Shown here: one piece after another, positions 8,001 to 16,816 of the stretch
Layout of the letters: the number at the start of each line of letters is the position of its first letter
Numbering within the stretch: the first letter of the stretch is position 1
Origin: JABMMZ01 sp964438995
Lineage (GTDB): Bacteria > Bacteroidota > Bacteroidia > NS11-12g > UBA955
NCBI GenBank assembly: GCA_964438995.1
Contig: CAYTMQ010000009.1
Coordinates: 1 to 64,000 of the forward strand
DNA: 64,000 nt
Direction: 5' to 3'
Made by a program: the position numbers and the translations under genes
The notes under the pieces: generated by a model
Seen by the model: only the letters and a program-made list of their open reading frames with translations
Told to the model about the DNA's origin: nothing
Databases searched by the model: none

Positions 8001-10708
8001 GTATATGTAGCTGGTGTGCATATTGGATTGCAATTTCCTGTTGATATTGGAATGATGTTACTCGTATCTTTACACCCATATGAATTTGTGCCAACAACAT
8101 AAAAGCTGCCAGTACTTGTTGCAGTATATGATGTACCTGTTGCTCCTGATATGGTTGATGGATTGTACCATTGATAAGTGATGCCCATTGCTGGAGCAGC
8201 AACTGTCATAGTGGTTGAAATAGGAGGGTTGCAATATAGATTTGGGTCTGGTGTTGAGATGTTGATGTCTGGTTTTGGCCAAACTGAAACATTGGCTGTT
8301 GCTACACCTGTACCCGGACAATTTCCACCATAAGTGGTGGTTAAGGTAATGGTGTAATTTCCTGGAGCATTGTAAACATGATTGCCTGGTAAGCCTGTTG
8401 CTGTGCCACCGTCACCAAATGTCCAAGAATATGTGAGTGCCGAAGTAGTCGATAATGCCGAAAGATTAAGTCCTTGACATAATGCCGACGGAATAATAAT
8501 GTTAGGTGTTGGTGCATTAATGACACGCACTAAGATTGAATCTCGACGTTGAGCGCCACACATTTTTCTAACAAGCACCACATATGCATTGCCATTGTAA
8601 TTGTTCCATTGTATAGAAATATTATTGGTGTGTTGACCAGTTGCAACACTACCAGCAATGCTTGGATTTATAGACCAAATAAAGTCATCTCCAACCGAGC
8701 TTGTATTGTATGTTGATGTGCCATTCGCGCAAACAGTATCGGGCCCATTGATTATTGAAGGAGTTAATGGCAATGCGCTGTTAATATTGAGTGTTGTAGC
8801 CACAGATTTACATCCTGTTATTGGGTCAATCTGATACACATTGATGATGTACGGTCCACTAGGTCCCCATGTAATACTTAGTGTATTGCCAATGCCAGTG
8901 CTTGGCGTACCATTTGTAACTTGCCAACCTATAAAGTAATTGCCAGAAGTTGGTATTGCTGAATAGACGTATGAGTTGTTAGGGCATACAGGACTAGGTC
9001 CGTATGCTGTATCAACTGGAGGTGGAATTGGATGTACTTTGATGTACTTTTTCAGTGGACTATTACAATAGTTGCCAGAAAGATCTGTAGCAGTTATTAC
9101 AAATTGTCCCGGACCATAAGTCCAAACACCAGTAAACGGACTTGGACCAGTGATGGTATTTGAAGCATAAGTAGTATTGCCTGCTATATTTGTTATGGTC
9201 CAATAAATAGAACCAGTTGGTGAAGGCGAAATTGAATATACATAATTAGAATTCTCACAAATATCAGAATTGCCTATCATGTTCATTTTCGGTTTTACAC
9301 TGACAGGTAATACTGAATGGCCACCACAGTTTAATGGCGGTTTAGCTCCTGGAGTGAAATGCCAATAATCAGCTGTTATATTGCCTGAAACATTTGAAAA
9401 ATAACATACTTGCACCTCGTGTACATTGATAGAATCTGTTTGTACAAATACTCCTGGAGGGAAATGCCATTCAATACTGTCAACTGGAATATCACAACTG
9501 ATATGGTAAGTATAACATTCTCCAATACAAACTTGTGATGGACCATGAATGGTAGCATTAGGTGTTATTATTGGAACAAATACTGTAGTTGGAGAATTGC
9601 AAAATCCTGGACAGTTAACACTTAATGTGATACTGCCTGGTCCGGTAGAACCCCATTGAACAGTGACTACCGAGTCGGTGCTCGAGCCAATAATAAGGCC
9701 GTTGGTAACACTCCAATTATAATTGTTACAGCCTGATGCATTTGTGGTATAAGTAACAGTAGCATCAGGACAAACAGTAGAAATGCAAAATATCTCTGGT
9801 CCGACACTATTAGCCACAACTACTGTAACATAAGCAGTGTCTTTGCATTTACATTGGTTTTCAACAACCAACATAACCTGATATGTGCCTGGATTAGCAT
9901 ACGCATGAGAAGTATTGCCAATTCCAGGAGCAGAATAAAAGGCATTGCCACCATCACCAAAATACCAACTCCATGAATTGATAGGAGAACCTAATCCTGC
10001 AGTCGATTGATCAATAAATTGAATTACTTGATTCTTACAAGCATTAACAACCAATCCGGTTAAAGGTGGTAAAGTTGTAAATGCAGCTTGAGGTTTGCCT
10101 ACTATTTGTATGCATACTTCAACCTCTTTGGTACAGCCCCAAATGTTTGTTTCAAGTACTTTGATAGAACCTGTGCCTATACCAGTCCAGTAAACAGTAA
10201 TGCTATTACCTGATGCTGAATAAAGCGCCGAACCTGTAACTGTCCACGTGTAAGTACTTCCAGGATGATTGGGTGTGGTGTAAGTGATGTAAGTAGAATC
10301 GCAGGCAGTGAGGCATTCATCTTTATTTCCTTGACCACTTCCGTCTTTTCTGCCCCCACATCCAGAAATATAAGATGGGGTTATCACAGGATTGGGTTTG
10401 CCATGTATGGTAACAGTGATAGAATTGGTGCAAATCACCACATTTAAAGCGTTTTTAACGATGAGTGAAACTGTGCCTGTTCCAACACTCGGCCATGTAA
10501 TAGAAATTGAACTGCCAGAGCCAGAAATAATGCCTCCTCCAGTAGCATTCCAAGTATAAGTTTCACCTGGATTTGGAGTGACACTATAACTTACAGTTTG
10601 GTTTTCACACACATCTAAAGCCCCGCTAATTGGGCAACTCGCAGTTGCAACATTCGATTTTAAAAGTGCAAAAAGGAGAGTAGTAAAGATTAGTAAGTTT
10701 TTTTTCAT
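5090..10708 (-). CDS. Giant PKD-domain protein with T9SS sorting domain
   Basis: An 1872-aa secreted protein. The signal peptide (MKKNLLIFTTLLFALLKSNVATA) is followed by many Ig-like/PKD-type beta modules. Several keep the PKD core, for example SWSWYFGDGG, YSWTFGDGG, LSWNFDDP and SSSWTFGDGS, each followed by an HxY/TYxNPGxY strand. Late Cys-rich modules (CKIGSK..., CKIGVYGECAHC) come next. The last 80 or so residues are a type A T9SS C-terminal domain beginning MVYPNPSNDKVHINY and ending LIVVD. Export by Sec and then T9SS to the cell surface or outside is inferred; an adhesin or scaffold role is possible but not shown. Transcribed alone from a promoter at 10733-10740. Confidence 0.88.
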   Translation of the reverse strand: MKKNLLIFTTLLFALLKSNVATASCPISGALDVCENQTVSYSVTPNPGETYTWNATGGGIISGSGSSISITWPSVGTGTVSLIVKNALNVVICTNSITVTIHGKPNPVITPSYISGCGGRKDGSGQGNKDECLTACDSTYITYTTPNHPGSTYTWTVTGSALYSASGNSITVYWTGIGTGSIKVLETNIWGCTKEVEVCIQIVGKPQAAFTTLPPLTGLVVNACKNQVIQFIDQSTAGLGSPINSWSWYFGDGGNAFYSAPGIGNTSHAYANPGTYQVMLVVENQCKCKDTAYVTVVVANSVGPEIFCISTVCPDATVTYTTNASGCNNYNWSVTNGLIIGSSTDSVVTVQWGSTGPGSITLSVNCPGFCNSPTTVFVPIITPNATIHGPSQVCIGECYTYHISCDIPVDSIEWHFPPGVFVQTDSINVHEVQVCYFSNVSGNITADYWHFTPGAKPPLNCGGHSVLPVSVKPKMNMIGNSDICENSNYVYSISPSPTGSIYWTITNIAGNTTYASNTITGPSPFTGVWTYGPGQFVITATDLSGNYCNSPLKKYIKVHPIPPPVDTAYGPSPVCPNNSYVYSAIPTSGNYFIGWQVTNGTPSTGIGNTLSITWGPSGPYIINVYQIDPITGCKSVATTLNINSALPLTPSIINGPDTVCANGTSTYNTSSVGDDFIWSINPSIAGSVATGQHTNNISIQWNNYNGNAYVVLVRKMCGAQRRDSILVRVINAPTPNIIIPSALCQGLNLSALSTTSALTYSWTFGDGGTATGLPGNHVYNAPGNYTITLTTTYGGNCPGTGVATANVSVWPKPDINISTPDPNLYCNPPISTTMTVAAPAMGITYQWYNPSTISGATGTSYTATSTGSFYVVGTNSYGCKDTSNIIPISTGNCNPICTPATYTLTYNRYRLGCNTDSFVAVTSSGVINLSWNFDDPYNPGGASGTPVSHTFTEPGYYRVKLCADVPNFAGTGYCTVCMYKVDTVKYVPNFFDSIYCVNYATTVPVKFVNTTKVLAGYPAPSWSWLVNPGALTSTLKNPVFNLTPGTYTVSLTVGGTCTFTKTVVIPPLPNASFTVNDSVCQNTPVQFTNTSTGTGLSSSWTFGDGSSSLLTNPIRTYTNPGNYLATLTIVNSLGCRDTARRNVRVLPNTLNGSITAGGPLKFCEGDSVKLTANGTGGYPAYNYLWSTLQTTPVIWALQTGNYNIEITDSKGCFFKSGNVNVLAKTRPKPNIIGPKSICENNNYTFVANYPNIPGAVFDWYFDGAFQFNNSNTINIGTYSLPLGPHQLIVNVMSPDTCYGSDTLDLTLYGNPNVTITAPPVLCAGTNNLLIASSTSPITGYYWNNGQTNDSIYTGVPNIYTVTVTDTNGCQAQASTVVNPLPDFCGLMTGCYDICDTVTSLVWHGPKGYATYQWFFNNTPIAWATSDTFHVPLYQSGTYNLQITTAAGCTDISEDINIDFVKCGGCIFNASVKIDCGPVSEMGNQTYSLNLQINNTLGAGATLSITSPNGTLTGVTPVTLAAGINNITANFEDTPPQDTVACFTITITNQDQICDTTVCIKLPPCGQKDCKIGSKVARFDCIGQDAGGNPQYYMCLSINWSGSNGSTLTISAPSSTFTVNPVTVNNGTQTVCYTYTDLAPTSSFITMYLYIYDPVTGKVCKDSLKTEYKPCKDSCKIGVYGECAHCHMKELGVWTYDVDLTILNPFAGPATVSIPPIAAGTFGPISPNPIAPGMQNVNTMFTDLAPANQIICFKVLLTEVSTGKTCWRDVCIALPPCDSNTNILVNTVEQFNLMVYPNPSNDKVHINYQFMDEPMQVSFDIIDVNGRVLKTINEVQRSGDIIVDVNNLAQGLYFIRINKDGRIVGNTRLIVVD

Positions 10709-10732
10709 TCGATAATTAGTGTATTGTTAAGT

Positions 10733-10740
10733 CAAAATTA
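10733..10740 (-). promoter_or_regulatory. -7 promoter element of PKD protein (TAATTTTG)
   Basis: Minus-strand exact match to TAnnTTTG, 24 nt upstream of the start at 10708. Confidence 0.5.
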
Positions 10741-10901
10741 ATTAATTTGATTTTAATAATACCTATAAAATTCAAAAAAATCAATTTAGAGTTGATGGAA
10801 CTACTTTCATTTTGAAGGTAAATGCGTTTAATGTCAAATGATTCGATGATTTTTGTCGAATTTTTTTTAAAGTCTATTTCTACCTCTATACTTTCGTGCC
10901 G

Positions 10902-11468
10902 ATGTTAAGTTTTAATTTAAAGAAATGGGTACTCCTCAACTTTATAGGTTGGTTTGTTGGCGTTTTTTTTATCATAGCTTTATCTAGTTTATTGGATTCT
11001 ATTGGTATTGAGCACATGCAGTTTTATATTGGAACTGGCATGGGTACTGGAATCGGACTGATTCAATGGTGGTTGATGAAAGACGATTTGAATATCAGAT
11101 TCAATTGGGTACTTACTTCTATACTAGTTTTAACCATTCCGTTTCTTGTATTTGATTTTATTGTCAAAGATGATGCAACGCGTTTGTTGCCAAGCGTTAT
11201 AGTTGGTTCTATATTATTGGGTGGAGCACACTATTTGTTGTTAAAAAATAGCGTAAAGAATGCAATCGTCTGGTGGCCTTTGTCTTCTATTGGTTGGATT
11301 TGTGGCGTTTTAGCAGTCGCCGCAATTAATTATACCAAATATGTTTCTGATAGTAATTTGGTGTTGTTTTTTGTCAACCTCTTTTTAATTCTTTCAGGTG
11401 GAGTAATCCTTGGTATTTCTACAGGAATAGCCATGAAAAGATTTGCTAAAAATAATCAATTAAGTTGA
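10902..11468 (+). CDS. Six-helix integral membrane protein, unknown function
   Basis: A 188-aa protein made almost entirely of hydrophobic helices, about six: near residues 10-30, 38-55, 65-85, 95-110, 120-140 and 150-175. Gly-rich helix segments such as GTGMGTGIGLIQWW and GGVILGISTGIAM are present. The ATG at 10902 was preferred to an in-frame GTG two codons earlier. A near-match -7 element (TACTTTCG) lies about 5 nt upstream. I do not recognise the family. It is followed by a terminator shared with clpB. Confidence 0.65.
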   Translation: MLSFNLKKWVLLNFIGWFVGVFFIIALSSLLDSIGIEHMQFYIGTGMGTGIGLIQWWLMKDDLNIRFNWVLTSILVLTIPFLVFDFIVKDDATRLLPSVIVGSILLGGAHYLLLKNSVKNAIVWWPLSSIGWICGVLAVAAINYTKYVSDSNLVLFFVNLFLILSGGVILGISTGIAMKRFAKNNQLS

Positions 11469-11494
11469 CCAAGTGAAAAGTGAATATTCTAATT

Positions 11495-11530
11495 AAAAAA
11501 GCCCCGATTGTAATGGTCGGGGCTTTACTT
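11495..11530. terminator. Bidirectional intrinsic terminator
   Basis: Stem GCCCCGA / TCGGGGC preceded by six A and followed by TTTACTTT, between the convergent membrane protein gene and clpB. Confidence 0.8.
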
Positions 11531-11540
11531 TATTGGATGT

Positions 11541-14135
11541 TTAATTTCTAAAAACTATCTGATGATCGAAGCAATCTACAATGATTTTTTGTTCTTTCTT
11601 AACTTCTCCCATCAAGATTTTCTTTGATAGTTCATTGAGTACTTTTTTCTGAATTACCCTTTTCAGTGGTCGAGCTCCAAATTGAGGGTCGTAACCCAAT
11701 TGTCCCAACCATTCTATTGCATCATCAGTTACTTCCATCTCAAATCCAGCTTCTTTTAATTGCTTCATCATGCCGTTCATTTGAAGCTTAACAATCTCAT
11801 GAATGTGTTCTCTGCCTAATGGTTCGAACATGATAACCTCATCAATTCTATTCAGAAACTCTGGCCTGATGCTGTTTTTTAATATTTGATAGACTTCATT
11901 TTTTGTTTTTGCAATCACTTCCTCTTTATTCAGTTCATTCAACGATTCAAAATTGTCTTGAATGATATGTGAACCAATGTTGCTGGTCATGATGATGATG
12001 GTATTTCTAAAATTAGCTGTTCTACCTTTGTTGTCGGTCAAACGACCATCATCTAAAACTTGTAACAAAATATTGAAGACATCAGGATGCGCTTTTTCTA
12101 TTTCGTCTAAAAGAACAACTGAGTATGGACGTCGTCTAACTGCTTCAGTAAGTTGACCGCCTTCATCGTAACCAACATAGCCTGGAGGCGCACCAATCAA
12201 TCTGCTTACGGTGTGTTTCTCTTGGTATTCACTCATGTCTATTCTCACCATAGCATTGTCATCATTGAATAAGAATGATGCAAGCGCTTTCGCCAATTCT
12301 GTTTTACCAACTCCCGTAGTACCAAGGAATATAAAAGAACCTATAGGTCGCTTAGGGTCTTGTAAACCAGCCCTACTTCTTCTTACTGCATCAGAAATAG
12401 CACTTATAGCTTCTTCCTGACCAATAACTCTTTTGTGTAATTCTTCTTCTAAATGAATGAGCTTTTCTTTCTCGCTTTGCAACATTCGGTTGACCGGAAT
12501 TCCAGTCCATTTGCTAACTACTTCTGCGATATCTTCAGCATCAACTTCTTCTTTTACCATTGGTTTGTCGCTTTGAATTTCGCTCAATTTGTTTTGAAGG
12601 TCTATAACTTCTTTTTCGGTATCTTTAATTTTACCATACCTCAATTCAGCTACCTTGCCAAAGTCGCCGTTTCTTTCAGCATTGTCTGCCTCGTATTTGA
12701 ATTGCTCTATTTTAGCTTTAGAAGCTTGAATTTGTTCAACAACTTCTTTTTCGCGTTTCCATCTGGCATTGATTGCATTTCTATCTTCGTTTAAATCGGC
12801 GATCTCTTTGTTGAGTTTGTCCAATTTATCTGTATCATTTTCTTTCTTAATAGCTTCTCTCTCAATTTCGAGTTGCATGATTTTTCTATTCAATTCATCC
12901 AATTCTTCAGGAAGTGAATCTATTTCTATTCTTAATTTAGATGCTGCTTCATCTAACAAGTCAATAGCTTTGTCTGGTAAAAATCTATCGCTAATATATC
13001 TTGAAGATAACTCAACAGCATTGATAATGGCTTCGTCTTTGATACGCACCTTGTGATGCACTTCATAACGTTCTTTAAGTCCTCTTAGAATTGAAATTGC
13101 ATCCTGAATGTCTGGTTCTTCAACCATTACTTTTTGGAAACGTCTCTCAAGTGCCTTGTCGTTTTCAATGTATTTTTGGTATTCAGCAAGAGTGGTTGCT
13201 CCAATCGCTTTTAATTCACCTCTTGCCAAAGCAGGCTTCAAAATGTTGGCAGCATCCATTGCACCTTCACTTTTACCTGCACCTACTAGAGTGTGTATTT
13301 CATCAATGAAAAGTACAAGTTCTCCATTGCTTTTGATGACTTCATTAACAACGGCTTTTAGACGCTCTTCAAATTCACCTTTGTATTTAGCACCTGCAAT
13401 CAAAGCACCCATATCCAAAGAGTAAATGGTTTTTGATTTTAAGTTTTCTGGAACATCACCTTGAACAATTCTTCTAGCCAAACCTTCTGCTATGGCTGTT
13501 TTACCAACACCAGGTTCGCCAATTAGAACTGGATTGTTTTTGGTTCTTCTACTCAATATTTGAAGCACTCTTCTAATTTCTTCATCTCTTCCAATTACTG
13601 GGTCGAGTTTGCCAGAAGATGCAAGTTCATTAAGATTTAAGGCGTATTTTTTTAGGGCATTGTATTGTTCACCACCACTCTGTGAGTTTACAGTGGTATT
13701 GCCTTTTAATTCTTTAATGGCTTTTTTGGCTTCATTCAATTTGATGCCAGCATCTTTCATCAAGTTAGCAACAGAATCGTTACCACTTATCAAAGCAAGA
13801 ATGATATGTTCAATCGATACATATTCATCTTGTAGTTCTTTCATGATTTTTTCAGCCATCATCATACTTGTGTTGGCTTGCGGAGAAAGGGTAGTAGCGG
13901 CGTCTCCTGAAGTTACCTTTGGTAAGCTTTTTATTATGGCATCATTGGCGGTTTTAACTCGGTTAAGATTGGCGCCCACTTTGCTAAAAACAAAGGAAAT
14001 GATTTCCTCATCGTTGTCAAAAATACCTTTTAAAATATGGGCATTTTCTATGCTAGGATTATGGTTTTCAAATGCAGTTTGTTGAGCACTTTGAAGGCAT
14101 TCCTGAGCTTTAATTGTGAATTTATTGATATTCAT
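11541..14135 (-). CDS. clpB: ATP-dependent disaggregase ClpB
   Basis: An 864-aa Hsp100 chaperone that works with DnaK to dissolve protein aggregates. N-terminal Clp repeat domain (1-150). AAA+ module 1 has Walker A GEPGVGKTAI near residue 205 and FIDEIHTLVGAG. The coiled-coil M domain (about 405-520; long Glu/Lys helices such as LDELNRKIMQLEIEREAIKK) distinguishes ClpB from ClpA/ClpC. AAA+ module 2 has Walker A GTTGVGKTELAKA near 605 and the pore loop GYVGYDEGG. The ATG at 14135 was chosen because MNINKFTIKAQE is the expected family start; in-frame upstream ATGs add 12 residues unlike the family. No HrcA-type CIRCE palindrome was seen upstream. Confidence 0.97.
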   Translation of the reverse strand: MNINKFTIKAQECLQSAQQTAFENHNPSIENAHILKGIFDNDEEIISFVFSKVGANLNRVKTANDAIIKSLPKVTSGDAATTLSPQANTSMMMAEKIMKELQDEYVSIEHIILALISGNDSVANLMKDAGIKLNEAKKAIKELKGNTTVNSQSGGEQYNALKKYALNLNELASSGKLDPVIGRDEEIRRVLQILSRRTKNNPVLIGEPGVGKTAIAEGLARRIVQGDVPENLKSKTIYSLDMGALIAGAKYKGEFEERLKAVVNEVIKSNGELVLFIDEIHTLVGAGKSEGAMDAANILKPALARGELKAIGATTLAEYQKYIENDKALERRFQKVMVEEPDIQDAISILRGLKERYEVHHKVRIKDEAIINAVELSSRYISDRFLPDKAIDLLDEAASKLRIEIDSLPEELDELNRKIMQLEIEREAIKKENDTDKLDKLNKEIADLNEDRNAINARWKREKEVVEQIQASKAKIEQFKYEADNAERNGDFGKVAELRYGKIKDTEKEVIDLQNKLSEIQSDKPMVKEEVDAEDIAEVVSKWTGIPVNRMLQSEKEKLIHLEEELHKRVIGQEEAISAISDAVRRSRAGLQDPKRPIGSFIFLGTTGVGKTELAKALASFLFNDDNAMVRIDMSEYQEKHTVSRLIGAPPGYVGYDEGGQLTEAVRRRPYSVVLLDEIEKAHPDVFNILLQVLDDGRLTDNKGRTANFRNTIIIMTSNIGSHIIQDNFESLNELNKEEVIAKTKNEVYQILKNSIRPEFLNRIDEVIMFEPLGREHIHEIVKLQMNGMMKQLKEAGFEMEVTDDAIEWLGQLGYDPQFGARPLKRVIQKKVLNELSKKILMGEVKKEQKIIVDCFDHQIVFRN

Positions 14136-14334
14136 AGGTTGATGATTCATTAGCATCAAATCATTTTCCAATCGGATTTTTCTGCTATTTCGTCAGATTT
14201 TCAGACGATTTGGCTTCTTTGTGCGTTGTAGCAAAGCAATGAATCTGCAAAAAAGTCGGTTTTGACATAAGAAATGATGAAAAAATGGTGTATTACTTAA
14301 GTAGTTCGGTGTTTTTTCTACAACAAAAAAAACT

Positions 14335-14342
14335 TAAGTTTG
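14335..14342 (+). promoter_or_regulatory. -7 promoter element of dapB (TAAGTTTG)
   Basis: Match to TAnnTTTG, 26 nt upstream of the dapB ATG. The 233-nt clpB-dapB divergent gap holds no other clear element. Confidence 0.5.
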
Positions 14343-14368
14343 CACACTTACTTTGAACAATTTGTAAA

Positions 14369-15085
14369 ATGAAAATAGCTTTAGTTGGATATGGAAAAAT
14401 GGGTAAAATGATCGAGCAAATAGCGCTCAAAAGAGGTCATACCATTGTAGCAAAGATAGACAGAGATTCAACCGAATCTGATTGGAACGATGTAGCAAAA
14501 GCAAATGTTGCTATTGAGTTTTCAATGCCTGATACAGCTGTTGACAATATTAAGAAATGTTTCGATCTTAATATTCCCGTTGTAGTCGGAACAACTGGAT
14601 GGTACGAACACTTTGATGAAATCAAACAATTGGCCATTCAAAAAAATCAATCAATATTAACTGCAACCAATTTCTCAATTGGCGTTAATTTGTTTTTTCA
14701 CATCAACAAAATTTTGGCTCAGGCAATGGAAAATTTACCTGAGTACGATGTTGTGATTGAAGAGACACATCATACACAAAAATTAGATAAACCAAGTGGT
14801 ACTGCCATTACCATTGCTCAAGGTATTCTGGCTCAAATCAGTAGAAAGCAAAATTGGGTCTTATCTGAAGACACCAAATCTGAATCTGATTTATCAATTG
14901 CGGCTCACAGAGTTAATGACGTACCTGGAACACATATTGTAAAATACAGTTCAGAAATCGATGATATTGAAATCAAACACACCGCTCACAGTCGTTCTGG
15001 TTTCGCTATTGGTGCTGTAATAGCATCTGAATGGTTGATTGACAAAAAAGGTTACTACACAATGAGCGATTTAATTGGTTTCTAA
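14369..15085 (+). CDS. dapB: 4-hydroxy-tetrahydrodipicolinate reductase
   Basis: NAD(P)H-dependent reductase of the diaminopimelate/lysine pathway, supplying peptidoglycan precursors. It has the N-terminal Rossmann motif GYGKMGKM (7-14), VGTTGWY and ATNFSIGVN, and the signature EETHHTQKLDKPSGTA (about 131-146) with the catalytic His pair and Lys. At 238 residues it is the compact Bacteroidota form. lepB starts 18 nt downstream, the first link of a dapB-lepB-hutH-DUF58 plus-strand run. Confidence 0.96.
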   Translation: MKIALVGYGKMGKMIEQIALKRGHTIVAKIDRDSTESDWNDVAKANVAIEFSMPDTAVDNIKKCFDLNIPVVVGTTGWYEHFDEIKQLAIQKNQSILTATNFSIGVNLFFHINKILAQAMENLPEYDVVIEETHHTQKLDKPSGTAITIAQGILAQISRKQNWVLSEDTKSESDLSIAAHRVNDVPGTHIVKYSSEIDDIEIKHTAHSRSGFAIGAVIASEWLIDKKGYYTMSDLIGF

Positions 15086-15102
15086 AAAGGCGAAATTTTA
15101 TA

Positions 15103-16815
15103 ATGAATCCTACTAACATAAATTTATTTTTAATGATTTACATCCCATTGTATGTGATTTCGCATACTGGGTTGTTTCTTCTGTTCAGAAAGGCCAATGT
15201 TAAATTGGCATGGTTGGCGTTTGTTCCAATTGCTTGCTACTGGCCTTGGATACAATTGGCTGGACGTCCTAAAACATGGATGATTTGGGCATTTATCCCA
15301 GCTGCCGATGTGATCATTTGGTTCTCTCTTGTTATTGATATGATGGAGAGCTTTGGTAAATTCAAATTCTGGGAGCAGGTAGTTGGGGTACTTTTCCCTT
15401 TTTACATGTACCCTAAATTAGCTCTTGATAAAAAAGTAATTTACCTTGGCCAATCAAGAAATTTAGATTTCAGAAAGAAGGTGTTGCCACCTAGACAATC
15501 AAGCAGAGACTGGGCTGATGCACTGTTCTTCGCATTGGTAGTTGCATACATGATTCGTATGTTCCAATTAGAACCATACAAAATTCCAAGTTCTTCAATG
15601 GAAGATAGCATGATGGTTGGCGATTTCTTGTTTGTTAGTAAAATGAATTATGGTCCAAGGTTCCCAATAACGCCTGTTGCCTTCCCGCTAGTGCACCAAG
15701 ATTTTTTAGGAACCAAAGCTTATTCTGAAGTAATACAGTTGCCGTATATCAGATTGTGGGGACCACAAAATGTGAAAAGAAATGATCCTGTGGTATTCAA
15801 CGTGCCTGACGATCAGCTTGACCCAACTCCGCGTCCTGCAGATAAAATGCAAAACTATGTTAAACGATGTGTGGGTATTCCGGGAGATAAAATTGAAGTT
15901 AAAAATGGTGTTCTGTTTGTTAACGATGTTGAAGCTTGGAAAGCACCTGGTATGCTGCATTTCTATTTCATACGTTTTAAAAAGAATGCAACTTTGCCAA
16001 CCGAGGATGTGCTCACCAAAGAGTATGATATTTACGATTTCTTTTATGTCGATAACAATACCATGGTAATGGCTTTGAGCGATGCTGACTTAGAAAAAAT
16101 TAAAACCGATTTCGGTGTTGAGTTTGTATTGCAACAAAAACAACCTAAGAAAGGTAATTTCTATACACCAGATTCTAGAAAAATGTTTAATGCTGTCATC
16201 AAAACTAAAGACTCTCAAAGACTCTCAGATGCAGACATCATCAAAATGAAAATCGTGTATATGGACCCACTAAGGTCTGATGGAACATTATACAACGTGT
16301 TAATGGACCCAGCGTATATCAATCCTGCTAAATACAAAGAAATTCCTAAAATTGACTCTATCGGTGAAGCTTATCAAATCAATGGGTCTGGCGCTTTCCC
16401 AAATTATCCCGAGAAGTATCCTTGGAATACAGACAACTATGGACCAATTTATCTACCTAAAAGAGGGGAGTCTATAGCAATTGATAAAAACAATTTCTAC
16501 ATATACGAAAAAGCCATCAAAGATTATGAGAACAATCCAACGTTTGAATTAAGAGGTAGCACTGCATATTTGGATGGTCAACCAATTAAATCGTATACAT
16601 TTAAAATGGATTACTATTGGATGATGGGTGATAACAGAGATAACTCGGCCGACTCGCGCTCTTGGGGTTATGTTCCAGAGTCGCATATTGTTGGTAAACC
16701 ATTGTTTGTGTTCTTCTCAATTCAATACAAACACGCTGCAGATCCCAAACCTGGAACAGATGGCAATGAGTTTGTAAAAATAAGATGGAACCGTTTATTC
16801 AAGGTCATTAGATAA
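15103..16815 (+). CDS. lepB: Signal peptidase I, long form
   Basis: Membrane serine/lysine protease that removes Sec signal peptides. At 570 residues it is much longer than E. coli LepB (about 324). An N-terminal extension has several hydrophobic helices (about residues 5-25, 30-50, 63-80). A further helix (about 140-155) precedes the catalytic box PSSSMEDSMMVGD (Ser near 165). The general-base Lys is in VKRCVGIPGDKI (near 253), and box E GDNRDNSADSRSWGYV is near 508. About 230 residues separate the Lys box from box E, a large insertion in the periplasmic domain. hutH begins 1 nt after its stop. Confidence 0.93.
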   Translation: MNPTNINLFLMIYIPLYVISHTGLFLLFRKANVKLAWLAFVPIACYWPWIQLAGRPKTWMIWAFIPAADVIIWFSLVIDMMESFGKFKFWEQVVGVLFPFYMYPKLALDKKVIYLGQSRNLDFRKKVLPPRQSSRDWADALFFALVVAYMIRMFQLEPYKIPSSSMEDSMMVGDFLFVSKMNYGPRFPITPVAFPLVHQDFLGTKAYSEVIQLPYIRLWGPQNVKRNDPVVFNVPDDQLDPTPRPADKMQNYVKRCVGIPGDKIEVKNGVLFVNDVEAWKAPGMLHFYFIRFKKNATLPTEDVLTKEYDIYDFFYVDNNTMVMALSDADLEKIKTDFGVEFVLQQKQPKKGNFYTPDSRKMFNAVIKTKDSQRLSDADIIKMKIVYMDPLRSDGTLYNVLMDPAYINPAKYKEIPKIDSIGEAYQINGSGAFPNYPEKYPWNTDNYGPIYLPKRGESIAIDKNNFYIYEKAIKDYENNPTFELRGSTAYLDGQPIKSYTFKMDYYWMMGDNRDNSADSRSWGYVPESHIVGKPLFVFFSIQYKHAADPKPGTDGNEFVKIRWNRLFKVIR

Positions 16816-16816
16816 C

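Noticed and set aside
12453..14085. Several long plus-strand frames within clpB
   Set aside because: Shadows of the strongly biased clpB coding strand; their translations are low-complexity Ser/Phe-rich and have no family signals.
14136..14368. Heat-shock operator (CIRCE) upstream of clpB
   Set aside because: The 9-nt inverted repeat TTAGCACTC-N9-GAGTGCTAA or close variants is not present.
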